A stretch of 64,000 nucleotides of DNA from DASQPE01 sp964519805 (GCA_964519805.1 CAZFKN010000003.1:1-64000), one strand, 5' to 3'. Shown: positions 1 through 9,780, counted from the stretch's first letter. Made by a program: numbers and translations. The notes: generated by a model from the letters alone, not told the origin.

Positions 1-731
1 TGGCGTTGCCGCCGCTCGCGCGCGTCGGCTACGTCCGCGGCGCGGCCGACCGCGTGCCCGAGGCGCTCCGGAGCGTCGGCGTCCCCGTGACGCTCATCGA
101 TGGGCCCATGCTCGAGCGCGGCGACCTCTCGCGGTTTGACGCGATCGTGATCGGAAGCCGCGCGTACGAGACCGAGCCGGCCCTCGTGAGTCACAACGGG
201 CGGATCCTCGACTATGCCCGCCGGGGGGGCCTCGTCTTGGTGCAGTACCAGCAGTACGACTTCTTCACCCATGGGTACGCGCCGTTTCCGCTGACCGTGG
301 GTGGCCAGCCGCTCCGGCTCGAAGCGATCACGCGGAGCGGGGGACCCGCCGGAACGGCGGCGCCGACCGTGCGCGCGGCCGCGCCGGTGAGCCACGATCG
401 CGTGACCGACGAGAACGCGCCGGTGCGCGTGCTCCGGCCCGCAAGCCCGGTGTTCCGCGTGCCGAACCGGATCGGCCCGGATGATTGGGCGGGCTGGGTC
501 CAGGAGCGGGGTCTCTATTTCGCCCACAGTTGGGATCGAGCCTACGTGCCGCTCCTCGAAACGCACGACCCCGGCGAGGGGCCGCTCGAGGGGGCGCTGC
601 TCGTGGCCCGCGTAGGCAAAGGGTCGTATGTGTACACCGGGCTGAGCTTTTTCCGGCAGCTGCCAGCGGGCGTCCCCGGTGCCTACCGTCTGTTCGTCAA
701 CCTGCTCGCGCTGGCGTCACCGCCGCATTGA
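1..731 (+). CDS. PIG-L family deacetylase, C-terminal GATase-like part (5' truncated)
   Basis: The reading frame is open from the window edge, so the true start lies upstream; the TTG at position 6 is only the first possible start visible. The visible 240 or so residues look like the C-terminal domain that follows the LmbE/PIG-L deacetylase domain in large proteins of Gemmatimonadota and Bacteroidota: a Rossmann-like start (VGYVRGAADRVPEAL), a central IVIGSRAYE segment, LVQYQQYDF, and a final GKGSYVYTGLSFFRQLPAG block typical of a glutamine-amidotransferase-like fold. The catalytic deacetylase half is outside the window. The stop overlaps the presumed TTG start of the next gene by four bases, so the two genes are probably translationally coupled. 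The family assignment rests on overall resemblance and is moderately sure. Confidence 0.6.
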   Translation, partial: ALPPLARVGYVRGAADRVPEALRSVGVPVTLIDGPMLERGDLSRFDAIVIGSRAYETEPALVSHNGRILDYARRGGLVLVQYQQYDFFTHGYAPFPLTVGGQPLRLEAITRSGGPAGTAAPTVRAAAPVSHDRVTDENAPVRVLRPASPVFRVPNRIGPDDWAGWVQERGLYFAHSWDRAYVPLLETHDPGEGPLEGALLVARVGKGSYVYTGLSFFRQLPAGVPGAYRLFVNLLALASPPH

Positions 732-1762
732 CCGGCTTCGGAGCCTGGCGCCTTCCCGCCGCGCTCACCGTCATGCTGGCGGCCTGCGCCGCCGACCCAC
801 GTACGCCGCTGCTCCTCTATTCGCCCCACGGGCGTGATCAGTTGACGCTGCTGGAGCACGAATTCGAGCAGCGTCGGCCCGACATCGACGTGCGCTGGCT
901 GGACATGGGAAGCCAGGAGATTCTCGATCGCCTGCGCTTCGAGCGGGTCAACCCGCAGGCCGACGTCTGGTTCGGCGGCCCGACGACGCTCTTCGACCGC
1001 GGGGTCGAGGATTCCCTGCTTGCCCCCTACCGCCCGGCCTGGGCGGAGCATGTCGGCCCTGAGGGCGTGGGCCCCGGCGACCTCTACTACCCGGTGTATC
1101 GCACGCCGGCGGTGATCGCGTTCAACAGCCGTGCCGTCAAGCGCGACGATGCGCCGGCGGACTGGGACGATGTGCTCACCCCCCGCTGGCACGACCAGGT
1201 GCTGATCCGCGATCCGATGGCCAGCGGAACGATGCGCGCCATCTGGGGGTTGTTCATCCAGCGCAGCATCCGGTCCACCGGTGATACCGCGGTCGCGTGG
1301 GCCTGGCTCCGCCGCCTCGACGGGCAAACTCGTGCCTACACGCTCAATCCCGCCGTGCTCGACGCCAAACTCGCCCGCCAGGAGGGGCTGGTGACGCTCT
1401 GGGACCTCCCCGACATTCTCATCAGCCGGTCGAAGGGGATGCCCTTCGACTACACCTTCCCCCGAAGCGGCACGGTCGTCATCGACGACGCCATCGGGCT
1501 CGTGCGCGGTAGCCGGCACGCCGAAGCGGCCAAGGCGTTCATCGACTTCGTGGGCAGCGTCGGTGGCCAGCTCCTCGCGGCTCGCCGCGTCTACCGTCTT
1601 CCGGCGCGACGGGACCTTCCCGCGGATTCAGTGCCCCCCTGGGTCGCCGACGTCGAGCGCGAGATGGTCGTGGCGGATGTGGATTGGTCCCTCCTGGCGA
1701 ATGAGGGCGCGGGCTGGATGAGCTACTGGGACCGCCACGTGCGCGGAAGCGGCCGGCGCTGA
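728..1762 (+). CDS. ABC transporter substrate-binding lipoprotein (Fbp/AfuA type)
   Basis: This is a periplasmic binding protein anchored as a lipoprotein. From a TTG start overlapping the upstream stop the product is 344 residues: a short positively charged start, a hydrophobic stretch and a lipobox LAAC ending near residue 19. The mature part begins TPLLLYSPHGRD, as in type 2 extracellular solute-binding proteins of the iron(III)/thiamine/spermidine group, and has a C-terminal EAAKAFIDFV segment usual in that family. The frame is also open upstream from 485, but that would overlap the preceding gene and place residues before the signal peptide. It overlaps the ATPase gene by one base (TGATG). 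Together with the next two genes it forms a complete importer; iron(III) is the likeliest ligand, by family resemblance only. Confidence 0.8.
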   Translation: MTGFGAWRLPAALTVMLAACAADPRTPLLLYSPHGRDQLTLLEHEFEQRRPDIDVRWLDMGSQEILDRLRFERVNPQADVWFGGPTTLFDRGVEDSLLAPYRPAWAEHVGPEGVGPGDLYYPVYRTPAVIAFNSRAVKRDDAPADWDDVLTPRWHDQVLIRDPMASGTMRAIWGLFIQRSIRSTGDTAVAWAWLRRLDGQTRAYTLNPAVLDAKLARQEGLVTLWDLPDILISRSKGMPFDYTFPRSGTVVIDDAIGLVRGSRHAEAAKAFIDFVGSVGGQLLAARRVYRLPARRDLPADSVPPWVADVEREMVVADVDWSLLANEGAGWMSYWDRHVRGSGRR

Positions 1763-2838
1763 TGACGTTCCTCAGGGTGGAGGGGCTCAGCCGACGGTTC
1801 GGCGGGACCGCGGCGGTGGACGGGGTCTCGCTCGACATCGCCCGGGGAGAAGTGCTCGCGCTGCTGGGGCCGAGCGGCAGCGGCAAGACGACGACCCTGC
1901 GGCTGCTCGCCGGCTTCGAGACGCCGGACGCGGGCCGCGTGAGCGTCGACGGGCTCGACGTCACCGAGGCTCCGCCCGTCACTCGCCGCTTCGGTATGGT
2001 GTTTCAGCACTACGCGCTGTTTCCCCACCTCGACGTGCGCGGCAACGTCGGCTTCGGCCTCGAGTCGCTGGGTGTGCCGGCGGCGGAGCTGGAGCGACGC
2101 GTGGCCGCGGCGCTGGAGCTGGTGGACCTCCGCGGATTCGAGCGGCGACGGATCGCACAGCTGTCGGGCGGGCAGCAGCAGCGGGTCGCGCTGGCGCGTG
2201 CGCTCGCACCCGAGCCCCGCGTGCTCCTGCTGGACGAGCCGCTGTCCAATCTCGACCCCGCGCTGCGCGAGCGTACGCGGCGGGAGCTGCATGATCTGAT
2301 TCACCGCATCGGCATCACCACGGTGCTGGTCACCCACGAGCAGGAGGAAGCCTTCGATCTCGGCGACCGGGTGGCCGTGCTTCGCGCGGGGCGGCTGGAG
2401 CAGGTGGGCACGCCCGACGAGCTGTACGGCGCACCCGCCAATCCCTTCGTCGCTGCGTTCGTGGGACGGGCGTCGACGATCGACGGCGTGGTGGTGGAGC
2501 TGAGAGACGGTGGCGCGCGGGTGCGGGTGGAGGGAGTCGAGTGGGGCGTTCCCTCGGAAGCGGGTGTGCAGTGTGGGCTCACGGTTGGACAGCGGGTTCG
2601 CGTGCTGCTCCGGCCCGAGGCGGTCTGGATGGCACGGCCGGAACCGGGCGCGCTCATGGCGGTCGTCGAGTTGCGCCGATTCACCGGCGCCACGTCGCTC
2701 TTCAGCGTGCGCACGGATCGCGGGACCACGCTGGAGGTGAGCGGCCCCAGCCGGCAGATCTCGGTCGGGGAACGCGTGGGGCTGGTGCCGAGTCGCCGGG
2801 CGGGGGGCGGGATTCACTTGTTCCCGGCGGCGCCATGA
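1762..2838 (+). CDS. ABC transporter ATP-binding protein with TOBE domain
   Basis: This 358-residue protein is the energising subunit of the importer. It has Walker A GPSGSGKTT at residues 36-44, the Q-loop region MVFQHYALFP, the ABC signature LSGGQQQR from residue 134, Walker B LLLDEP near residues 154-160, the D-loop SNLDP and the H-loop THEQEEA. The last 120 or so residues form a TOBE-like regulatory domain as in FbpC, PotA and CysA. The start ATG overlaps the binding-protein stop and the stop overlaps the permease start by four bases, so the three genes are clearly co-translated. The substrate is not shown by this subunit. Confidence 0.9.
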   Translation: MTFLRVEGLSRRFGGTAAVDGVSLDIARGEVLALLGPSGSGKTTTLRLLAGFETPDAGRVSVDGLDVTEAPPVTRRFGMVFQHYALFPHLDVRGNVGFGLESLGVPAAELERRVAAALELVDLRGFERRRIAQLSGGQQQRVALARALAPEPRVLLLDEPLSNLDPALRERTRRELHDLIHRIGITTVLVTHEQEEAFDLGDRVAVLRAGRLEQVGTPDELYGAPANPFVAAFVGRASTIDGVVVELRDGGARVRVEGVEWGVPSEAGVQCGLTVGQRVRVLLRPEAVWMARPEPGALMAVVELRRFTGATSLFSVRTDRGTTLEVSGPSRQISVGERVGLVPSRRAGGGIHLFPAAP

Positions 2839-4502
2839 CCGGCGACGCGCGGCCCGCACCGCGGGGCCAGATCGTGGCGTGGGCGCTGCTGCTCGCGCTG
2901 GGCTGGCTGGTCGTGTACCCGCTCGGGCTCGTGCTGCTGGAGGCGGTGCACTCCGCCGGCGGCTGGACGGCGGAGTACGTGCGACAGTTCGCGCGGCGGC
3001 CGAACGAATGGCAGGCGCTCTGGGGCAGTCTGTGGATCTCGGTCGCCAGCGTCGGGCTGGCTGGACTCGTCGGCATCCCCCTCGCGGTGCTGGTGACGCG
3101 TTACGATTTTCCCGGCCGCCCCCTCCTCGCGGCGGTGATTGCGCTGCCCGCCGTTCTGCCGCCGCTCGTCGGCGTGATCGCGTTTCTCTTTCTCTACGGC
3201 GAGTCCGGCTTCGTCGCCCGCGCGGTGCAGGCGCTCCTCCGGCTGGACGAGGCGCCGTGGCGGCTCGAGGGCGCCGGTGCGATCCTGCTGGTCCATGCGT
3301 ACTCGATGTACGTCTACTTCTATCTCTTCACCCGTGCGGCTCTGCTATCGCTCGACGGGTCCATGCTGGAGGCTGCGGCGAGCCTTGGCGCCGGACGGTG
3401 GCGCACGATCCGGCGCGTGGTGCTCCCGGCGCTCCGACCCGCGCTCACCGGCGGCGCGCTGCTCACCTTCATGACGGCGCTAGCCTCGTTCAGCGCCCCA
3501 TACGTGTTCGGCGGCGGCTTCCGGGTGATGACGACCCAGATCGTCTCCACGCGCCTCAACGGCGAGACCGCGCTCGCGATGGTCGAGACCGTGTCCCTGG
3601 CCACGCTCGCGCTGCTGGCGCTGGTGCTCTTCCGCGGCGCCGAGCGGGATCTCGGAGGCAGCAAGGGCACGCCGCCCGCGCCGACCCGCCTCGCACAGCC
3701 CTGGCTCCGCCGAGCGGTCACGCTCCTCTCCTGGGGGTTGGGGGTCGTCCTGCTGTTACCGCACCTGACGCTGCTGATCGTGTCGTTCGTTCCGGTCGGC
3801 ACCTGGACCACCGAGGCGGTGCCCCCTGCCTGGACGCTCGGCAACTACGCCACGCTGGTGCGCGACCCGGTCCGCTTCCGGCCACTGGTGAACAGCCTCT
3901 GGCTCGCAACCGCGGCCACGGGCGCGTCGGTCGCCATATCCCTGCTCGCGGGGGCGCTGGTCGTCCGGCGCCGAGTGCGGGGGCGCGGTTTGCTGGAGGG
4001 TCTGCTGGCGCTGCCCTGGGCGGTGCCGGGCACCGTGTTCGCGATCGCGCTCGCCACCGCCTTCAGCGTGAACGCGCCGTGGACTGGTCGGGTGATCCTG
4101 ATTGGTACGGTCTGGATCCTTCCGCTCGCGTATCTCGTACGGAATCTGCCCCTGACCAGCCGAGCCACCCTGGCCGGCTTCCGGGCGCTCGACCCGTCGC
4201 TGGACGAGGCAGCCGCCTCGCTCGGCGCCGGGCGATGGCGCACGCTGTGGGCCGTGACAGTGCCGCTGCTCCGCCCCTCGCTCGTCGCGGGCGCGACGCT
4301 CGCCTTCGTGACGGCCCTGGGAGACTTCGTGACGTCGATCGTGCTCTACACCTTCGATACCCGGCCCATCTCGCTCGAGATCCTCGGCAGCCTGCGGCAG
4401 GCCGACGTCGGAGTGGCCGCGGCCTACGGGGTGGTGCTCATGGCCGTGAGCGCCCTCGTCTTTGCCCTGGGCGCCGACCGGGGCGGGAGCAGCATCGGAT
4501 GA
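2835..4502 (+). CDS. ABC transporter permease, two fused permease domains (FbpB type)
   Basis: This is the 555-residue membrane part of the importer. The chosen ATG overlaps the ATPase stop (ATGA); the open frame runs upstream to 2541 but that part is inside the ATPase gene. Two homologous BPD_transp_1 units of about 260 residues each follow one another, and each carries an EAA loop that docks on the ATPase: EAAASLGAGRWRTIRRV in the first half and EAAASLGAGRWRTLWAV in the second. About twelve hydrophobic helices are visible. A fused permease is the normal arrangement in FbpB/SfuB/ThiP-type importers and supports an iron(III) or thiamine role. Its stop overlaps the next gene by four bases. Confidence 0.9.
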   Translation: MTGDARPAPRGQIVAWALLLALGWLVVYPLGLVLLEAVHSAGGWTAEYVRQFARRPNEWQALWGSLWISVASVGLAGLVGIPLAVLVTRYDFPGRPLLAAVIALPAVLPPLVGVIAFLFLYGESGFVARAVQALLRLDEAPWRLEGAGAILLVHAYSMYVYFYLFTRAALLSLDGSMLEAAASLGAGRWRTIRRVVLPALRPALTGGALLTFMTALASFSAPYVFGGGFRVMTTQIVSTRLNGETALAMVETVSLATLALLALVLFRGAERDLGGSKGTPPAPTRLAQPWLRRAVTLLSWGLGVVLLLPHLTLLIVSFVPVGTWTTEAVPPAWTLGNYATLVRDPVRFRPLVNSLWLATAATGASVAISLLAGALVVRRRVRGRGLLEGLLALPWAVPGTVFAIALATAFSVNAPWTGRVILIGTVWILPLAYLVRNLPLTSRATLAGFRALDPSLDEAAASLGAGRWRTLWAVTVPLLRPSLVAGATLAFVTALGDFVTSIVLYTFDTRPISLEILGSLRQADVGVAAAYGVVLMAVSALVFALGADRGGSSIG

Positions 4503-5746
4503 CCGTGCCCAGCGGCGGCAATCAGCAGCTCCGACGGCTGGGCGTGCTGATCGCGATCGCGTTCGTGGACATGGTCGGGTTCATGCTGGTGTTGCCGCTG
4601 CTCCCTTTCTATGCCCTCGAGCTGCGCGCGACGCCGTTCCAGATCGGCATCATCTACTCCGCGTTCTCCATCGCTCAGATCATGTCGGCGCCGGTCTGGG
4701 GCCGGGTCTCCGACCGTTACGGCAGACGGCCCGCCCTGCTCATCGGGCTGCTGGCGGCGGCCGCCGCGTACGTCGTGTTCGGCTTCGCCGACTCGCTCTG
4801 GCTGCTCTTTGCCTCGCGCTTCGTGCAGGGCGCCGGCGGGGGCACGACGGGCGTGGCGCAGGCCTACGTCGCCGATACCGTCGAGCCCGCCCAACGCGCC
4901 CGCGCGCTGGGGTGGCTCTCGTCGGCAACGGCGGCGGCCATGGTGATCGGGCCGGTGATCGGGACGCTGGGCGGTCGGATGGGCCAGCACGCCCCTGGAC
5001 TCATCGCGGCCGGGCTGTGTCTCGCGAATGCGGCGTTCGCCTTCAACTGGCTGCCCGAGTCCCGGCGGAAGGACGGGTCCGGCCCCCACGCCGCCGTCGG
5101 CAAGCCGCTCTGGGAACCCGCCTGGCAGGCGATCCGCCATCCGACTCGGCCCGTTGCCCGGCTGCTCTGGATCTATGGCGTCGGCATGCTCGCCTTCAGC
5201 TCGCTCACCGCTGTGCTGCCGCTGTTCCTGAACTCGGAGTTCCACATCACCGAGCGGACGTTCGGTTACTTCCTCACCTACTTTGGCGCGCTCTCGATCA
5301 TCATGCGGGTGATCCTGCTCGGCCCGATCGTGGAGCGGGTGGGCGAGCTCTGGACCATGCGGCTGGGCTGTCTGTCGCTCATCGTCGGCTGCGCCGCCTA
5401 CCCGCTGGTACCCGACCTCTGGGTGCTGGCGGCGGTAGTGATGCCCCTCGTCCCGATCGGGACCGCGCTGCTCTTCCCGTCCACGACATCGCTGCTCTCG
5501 TCCCGTACGCCCAAGGGCGAGCTGGGCACGGTGATGGGTGTCGCCCAGACCTTCGCGGGCCTCGCCCGGATCGCGGCCCCTCTGGTGGCGACGGCCGCTT
5601 TCCAGCACCTTGGGCACCCGGCTCCCTTCCTGATCGCGGGCGGGATCGTCGGTCTGGTTGGCCTGCTGGCCTTCCGGGTCGAGGTCCAGCCACCTACCCT
5701 CAACCCAACGCCGTCACCGGCGCAGGCTCCCGAGACCCCGGCGTAA
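4499..5746 (+). CDS. MFS transporter (multidrug/TetA-like)
   Basis: The product is a 415-residue twelve-helix major facilitator. It shows the loop 2-3 motif GRVSDRYGRRPALL (consensus GxLaDrxGrr) and the motif-C-like stretch VIGPVIGTLGG in helix 5, which mark drug/proton antiporters of the DHA1 group. The ATG overlaps the permease stop by four bases, so it is translated with the ABC importer. This suggests a linked function, perhaps export of a chelator or of a toxic compound, but nothing in the sequence identifies the substrate. The last residues are rich in Pro and Thr and are probably a disordered cytoplasmic tail. Confidence 0.85.
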   Translation: MTVPSGGNQQLRRLGVLIAIAFVDMVGFMLVLPLLPFYALELRATPFQIGIIYSAFSIAQIMSAPVWGRVSDRYGRRPALLIGLLAAAAAYVVFGFADSLWLLFASRFVQGAGGGTTGVAQAYVADTVEPAQRARALGWLSSATAAAMVIGPVIGTLGGRMGQHAPGLIAAGLCLANAAFAFNWLPESRRKDGSGPHAAVGKPLWEPAWQAIRHPTRPVARLLWIYGVGMLAFSSLTAVLPLFLNSEFHITERTFGYFLTYFGALSIIMRVILLGPIVERVGELWTMRLGCLSLIVGCAAYPLVPDLWVLAAVVMPLVPIGTALLFPSTTSLLSSRTPKGELGTVMGVAQTFAGLARIAAPLVATAAFQHLGHPAPFLIAGGIVGLVGLLAFRVEVQPPTLNPTPSPAQAPETPA

Positions 5747-5761
5747 GCAGAGGAGGCGCGT

Positions 5762-7678
5762 ATGGGCGTGGAGGAGCGGCTCGACCGGCTGGAGCAGCGG
5801 TTGGAGGTGCTGGAAACGCTCATGCGGGAGACGCTCCGCCTTCGCGGAGCGCCGGAGGCGCCCGCGCCCCCGATGCCGGCCACCCGCGCGGTCGCGGCAG
5901 CACCCGCGCCGCCGCCCGAAGCGCCGCCGCTCCCGCCTCCCCGGAGGTCCGCTCCACGCGTTTCCCCGGCAGTCGACGGTCCGGAGCCGGCTGCCGCCCA
6001 CCTTGCCTCTGAAGCCTGGATCGGGCAGCGCGGGCTCCTCGGGGTGGGCGTGCTCGCACTTCTCCTCGCCGCGGGCTATCTGCTGAAGCTTTCGTTCGAA
6101 CGCGGATGGATCACCGAGGCTGGGAGATGTATCGGCGGCGCGGTCGCGGGCCTCGTCGTCGGCGGTCTTGGCTGGCGACTCGTGCCCCGCTACCGCACCT
6201 ACGGGGCCGCCCTCATCGGGTGCGGCGCCGGCATCGTCTATCTCGCCGTGTGGGCCGCCGCCAAGCTGTACGGGCTCGTCCCGCCGGCCACGGGAATCGC
6301 GGCGCTCGCACTGGTGTCCCTCGCGCTCGCGGCCATCGCGTACGGCATCGGCGTCCAGGCGCTCGGGACCGCGGCGGCCCTGGGTGCGTTCATCGCCCCG
6401 GTGCTCCTCGGACAACGGCCCGCCAACGCTGACGCCCTGCTCATCTACCTCAGCGCCATGGCGCTTGCGCTGGGCTGGGTCGCGGGGAACAAGCGTTGGC
6501 GCTCGACCTCGGCCGTCGTAGCCGCGAGCGTCTTCATCCTCGGATGGTCGGCCGTGGGCGATTCCCGCCACCCGTTCGGCGCGCTCACTTACGCCGTCGT
6601 CGGCGGCACAGCCGGGATCTACTTGGGCCTGCGGGAGGCGTGGTGGGAGACGCGCCTGCTCGCGTTCTGGGGTGGCTGGGCGCTCCTCGCGACGGTGAGT
6701 CCCAAGCTCGACCGACCGTGGCCGACGTTCGTCGCGGGGCTGCTGCTCGCGGCGCCGGTCTGGCTGCACGGGTTCCGCCGCCCGGAGTGGCGCCCGCTCC
6801 GGCTGTTCGGCGCCGCTGCTGAGGGATGGTCGGTCGGCGAGGCGGTCTACTTCTTCGCTACGCCGCTGCTGCTGGGCTGGGCGGTGCGCACGCTCGCTCC
6901 GGACACGTTCGCCGACCACGCGGGGCTCGCTGCCCTCGTGGTCGCGGTCCCCTATCTCGCGGCGGGCTACGGCGGGTTGCGCTCGCCGTTTGCCCTCGTC
7001 GGGGCGACGGCCGTCGCCGTCGCCGTCCTGGAGCATTGGTCCGGTCTCGAGGCACCAGCCATCCTGCTGGCCGTGAGCCTGCTCTGGGCGGCCCTCGACC
7101 ACCCGCTCGGCCGCTCCGACGGACGTTGGTACGCGGCAGCCACGGTCGGGGTCGCGCTGCTCCACCTGTTCGGAGAGGATCAGCAGCGCCGAGGCCTTGA
7201 TGACGCCGCGTTCCGGGGGCCGTGGGCCCTCGTGCTCTGGCTCGCCATCGGCGTGACGGTGATGCTTGCGTGGCGGCTCTGGAAGCGGGACCCCGCCACC
7301 CCCGCGGCCGGGCTGACGCGCGCCGGTCTGTGGCTCATCACCGGCGCGCTGACGCTGTTCGGTGTCACCGGGGAAATCCGCCGATTCTTCCAGTTCCGCG
7401 AAGCGTCGCCCGAGGCGGCCCAGCTCGCCGGCGGTCTCGCGGTGAGCGCGTGGTGGCTGGTCTTTGCCGGCGCGCTCGTCACTGCGGGCTTACGCCGGGG
7501 CATCCGGCCGGCGCGCCTGGGCGGGCTCACGGTGGCCGGGCTTGCCGTGCTGAAGGTGATGCTGTTCGACCTGGCGTCGCTCGACGCCCTCTACCGCGTA
7601 GGGTCCGTTTTCATCCTCGGGTTCGTGTCGCTGCTGCTGGCCTACCTCTACCACCGCCAGGCGCGCAGCTCGGCCTAA
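5762..7678 (+). CDS. DUF2339 multispanning membrane protein
   Basis: This 638-residue protein starts with a short coiled coil (GVEERLDRLEQRLEVLETLM), followed by an Ala/Pro-rich linker of about 60 residues and then some eighteen or more hydrophobic helices. The sequence WIGQRGLLGVGVLALLLAAGYLLK and the closing region YRVGSVFILGFVSLLLAYLYHR are characteristic of DUF2339 proteins. The function of the family is not known; an envelope role is usually guessed. The ATG is preceded by an AGGAGGCG ribosome-binding site a few bases upstream. It lies 15 bases after the MFS gene and may be in the same transcript. Confidence 0.8.
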   Translation: MGVEERLDRLEQRLEVLETLMRETLRLRGAPEAPAPPMPATRAVAAAPAPPPEAPPLPPPRRSAPRVSPAVDGPEPAAAHLASEAWIGQRGLLGVGVLALLLAAGYLLKLSFERGWITEAGRCIGGAVAGLVVGGLGWRLVPRYRTYGAALIGCGAGIVYLAVWAAAKLYGLVPPATGIAALALVSLALAAIAYGIGVQALGTAAALGAFIAPVLLGQRPANADALLIYLSAMALALGWVAGNKRWRSTSAVVAASVFILGWSAVGDSRHPFGALTYAVVGGTAGIYLGLREAWWETRLLAFWGGWALLATVSPKLDRPWPTFVAGLLLAAPVWLHGFRRPEWRPLRLFGAAAEGWSVGEAVYFFATPLLLGWAVRTLAPDTFADHAGLAALVVAVPYLAAGYGGLRSPFALVGATAVAVAVLEHWSGLEAPAILLAVSLLWAALDHPLGRSDGRWYAAATVGVALLHLFGEDQQRRGLDDAAFRGPWALVLWLAIGVTVMLAWRLWKRDPATPAAGLTRAGLWLITGALTLFGVTGEIRRFFQFREASPEAAQLAGGLAVSAWWLVFAGALVTAGLRRGIRPARLGGLTVAGLAVLKVMLFDLASLDALYRVGSVFILGFVSLLLAYLYHRQARSSA

Positions 7679-7747
7679 GGGTACTCCCCGCTTGAATTGT
7701 CGTCCGGGTTCCGCCATCATGACGGCTTCGCCGATGCGAGGAACACC

Positions 7748-9469
7748 GTGACCGCCTTCGCCCTGCCATCGTCCCCGGCCGCCTTTGCCAAGGCGACGTG
7801 GGCCGACATCGCTCCCTACTACGAGGAGCTGGCGGAGCGTGCGTTCGCGCCGGGTGCTATGGTGAGCTGGCTGCGCGACTGGTCGACCCTCGAGGAATTG
7901 CTGACCGAGGCGGCCGCGCTGGCGATGATCGCCTATACGATCGATACGGGAAACGCGGAGAAGGAGGCCGATCACCTCCGGTTCTCCACCGAAATCCTCC
8001 CGCTCGCGGAGGAGAAGAGCGTCGGGCTGGCCAAGCGGCTGGTTGCCTCCGGGTATTCGCGGCCCGACCTCGCGACCACCATCCAGCGCTTCCGCACGGC
8101 GATCGACATCTTCCGCGAGGCCAACGTCCCCCTGTTTGCGGAGGTAGAGCAACACTGCGCCACGTATCAGCGGATCACCGGCTCGATGACGGCCGAGTGG
8201 GACGGGCGCCAGCTCCCGCTGCCGCAGTTGCTGCCGTACCTCAAGGGCCCCGACCGGGCCGTTCGTGAGCGGGCCTGGCGCGCGAGCACGGTCCCGTATC
8301 TGACCCACCGCCGCGCAATGGCCACGCTGTTCGACACGATGTTCGAGCTTCGCCAGCGCGCCGCGCGGAACGCCGGGTTCGCGAATTTTCGGGACTACGT
8401 CTTTCCCGCCAAGTTCCGCTTCGACTACACCCCCGCCGACTGCGAGCGGTTCCACGACGCGGTCGAGCGCACCGTCGTGCCGGCGGTCGAGCGGCTGCTG
8501 GGGCGCCGGCGGCAGCGGCTCGCGCTGGACGTGCTGCGCCCCTGGGACCTCCACGTGGATCCGTATCGCGATGAGCCTCTCCGCCCGTTTTGTACGGCGG
8601 ACGAGCTCGTGGCCAAGGCCCGTGGGGTATTCGCCCGGGTGTCTCCCGACCTTGGCGCCGAGTTTCAGACGATGATCGACCATCGTCTCCTGGACCTGGA
8701 AAGCCGCAAGGGCAAGGCGCCGGGAGGCTATTGCGAGACGCTCCAGTATCAGGGCCGGCCGTTCATCTTCATGAACGCGGTCGGGCTGGTGGACGACGTC
8801 AACACACTGCTCCACGAGGCCGGCCATGCGTTCCACGCGTTCGCGGCCCACCCGCAGCCGTTCATCTGGCAGCGCCACGCCGGGTCGGAGGCCGCCGAGC
8901 TCGCGTCCATGTCGATGGAGCTGCTCGCGGCGCCGCACCTGGTAGGGCCGACGGGCTTTTTCTCGCCGGAGGAGGCCCGCTCCGCGGCGATCGAGCATCT
9001 CGAGGACATCCTCGTGGCCCTCGCGCACATTGCCTCGGTGGACGCCTTCCAGCACTGGATCTACACCAGCGCCGACGGCGCGGACGGGGCGGCGCGCGAC
9101 CGCGCATGGCTGCGCATCCGGGCGCGGTTCGAGCGCGGGGTGGACTGGGACGGCCTGATCAACGAGCGTATCGCCCGCTGGTACCGGCAGCTCCACGTGT
9201 TTCTCTACCCCTTTTACTACATCGAGTACGGGATCGCGCAGCTCGGCGCACTCCAGGTCTGGCGCAACAGCCTCCGTGACGCCGGGACGGCGGTGTCGCG
9301 ATACCGTAACGCGCTGGCACTCGGGGCCACGCGCCCCTTGCCCGAGATCTATGGAACAGCCGGCGCGGCGCTGTCCTTCGACGCGTCGCTGATGGCGGAC
9401 CTGGTCGCCCTCGTGGAAGAGCGCATCGAAGCGCTCCGGCGCGACATGCCGTCGCGGAACGGTCGGTAG
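7748..9469 (+). CDS. M3 family oligoendopeptidase (PepF type)
   Basis: This is a cytoplasmic zinc peptidase of 573 residues that would cleave short peptides. The zinc site HEAGH lies at residues 356-360, with the downstream glutamate expected in the segment AAELASMSMELLAAP. The frame opens at 7697, but the GTG at 7748 has a GAGGA ribosome-binding site a few bases upstream and gives the family-like start TAFALPSSPAAF. No signal peptide is visible. It is distinct from the second, secreted M3 enzyme at 47.6-49.6 kb. It stands 65 bases ahead of infA. Confidence 0.88.
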   Translation: MTAFALPSSPAAFAKATWADIAPYYEELAERAFAPGAMVSWLRDWSTLEELLTEAAALAMIAYTIDTGNAEKEADHLRFSTEILPLAEEKSVGLAKRLVASGYSRPDLATTIQRFRTAIDIFREANVPLFAEVEQHCATYQRITGSMTAEWDGRQLPLPQLLPYLKGPDRAVRERAWRASTVPYLTHRRAMATLFDTMFELRQRAARNAGFANFRDYVFPAKFRFDYTPADCERFHDAVERTVVPAVERLLGRRRQRLALDVLRPWDLHVDPYRDEPLRPFCTADELVAKARGVFARVSPDLGAEFQTMIDHRLLDLESRKGKAPGGYCETLQYQGRPFIFMNAVGLVDDVNTLLHEAGHAFHAFAAHPQPFIWQRHAGSEAAELASMSMELLAAPHLVGPTGFFSPEEARSAAIEHLEDILVALAHIASVDAFQHWIYTSADGADGAARDRAWLRIRARFERGVDWDGLINERIARWYRQLHVFLYPFYYIEYGIAQLGALQVWRNSLRDAGTAVSRYRNALALGATRPLPEIYGTAGAALSFDASLMADLVALVEERIEALRRDMPSRNGR

Positions 9470-9534
9470 CGTCGGAGGTTGCTTCCCGACGGTCCCGCGG
9501 CGAGATTCCGCCCCACCTTGAGGGGGAGCAGCGG

Positions 9535-9753
9535 ATGGCCAAGGAAGAGGGAATTGAAATGGAAGGCGTCGTGACCGAAGTCCTGCCGGACCGGAACTAC
9601 CGAGTCCTGCTGGAGAACGGACACGAGGTCCTGGCCTATGCGGCCGGGAAGATGAGCAAGTTCAAGATCCGCGTGCTCGAGGGCGACCGGGTGAGCGTGG
9701 TGCTCTCACCCTACGACCTGACGCGCGGGCGAGTCATCTACCGGCACAAGTAG
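9535..9753 (+). CDS. infA: Translation initiation factor IF-1
   Basis: The 72-residue product is a complete single OB-fold IF-1, with the diagnostic segments GVVTEVLPDRNYRVLLENGH, AYAAGKMSKFKIRVLEGD and VVLSPYDLTRGRVIYR. It binds the ribosomal A site during initiation. The start has a GGGGGAGC ribosome-binding site seven bases upstream. It stands apart from ribosomal protein genes here and is followed by a strong intrinsic terminator. Confidence 0.97.
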   Translation: MAKEEGIEMEGVVTEVLPDRNYRVLLENGHEVLAYAAGKMSKFKIRVLEGDRVSVVLSPYDLTRGRVIYRHK

Positions 9754-9780
9754 ACTCCGCCCCTCGACCTCAACGTCACG

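Noticed and set aside
7490..9196. A 568-codon minus-strand open frame
   Set aside because: It is the antisense of the M3 peptidase gene, which has an intact zinc motif. The low-complexity Arg/Gln/Gly product is an artefact of high GC at third codon positions.
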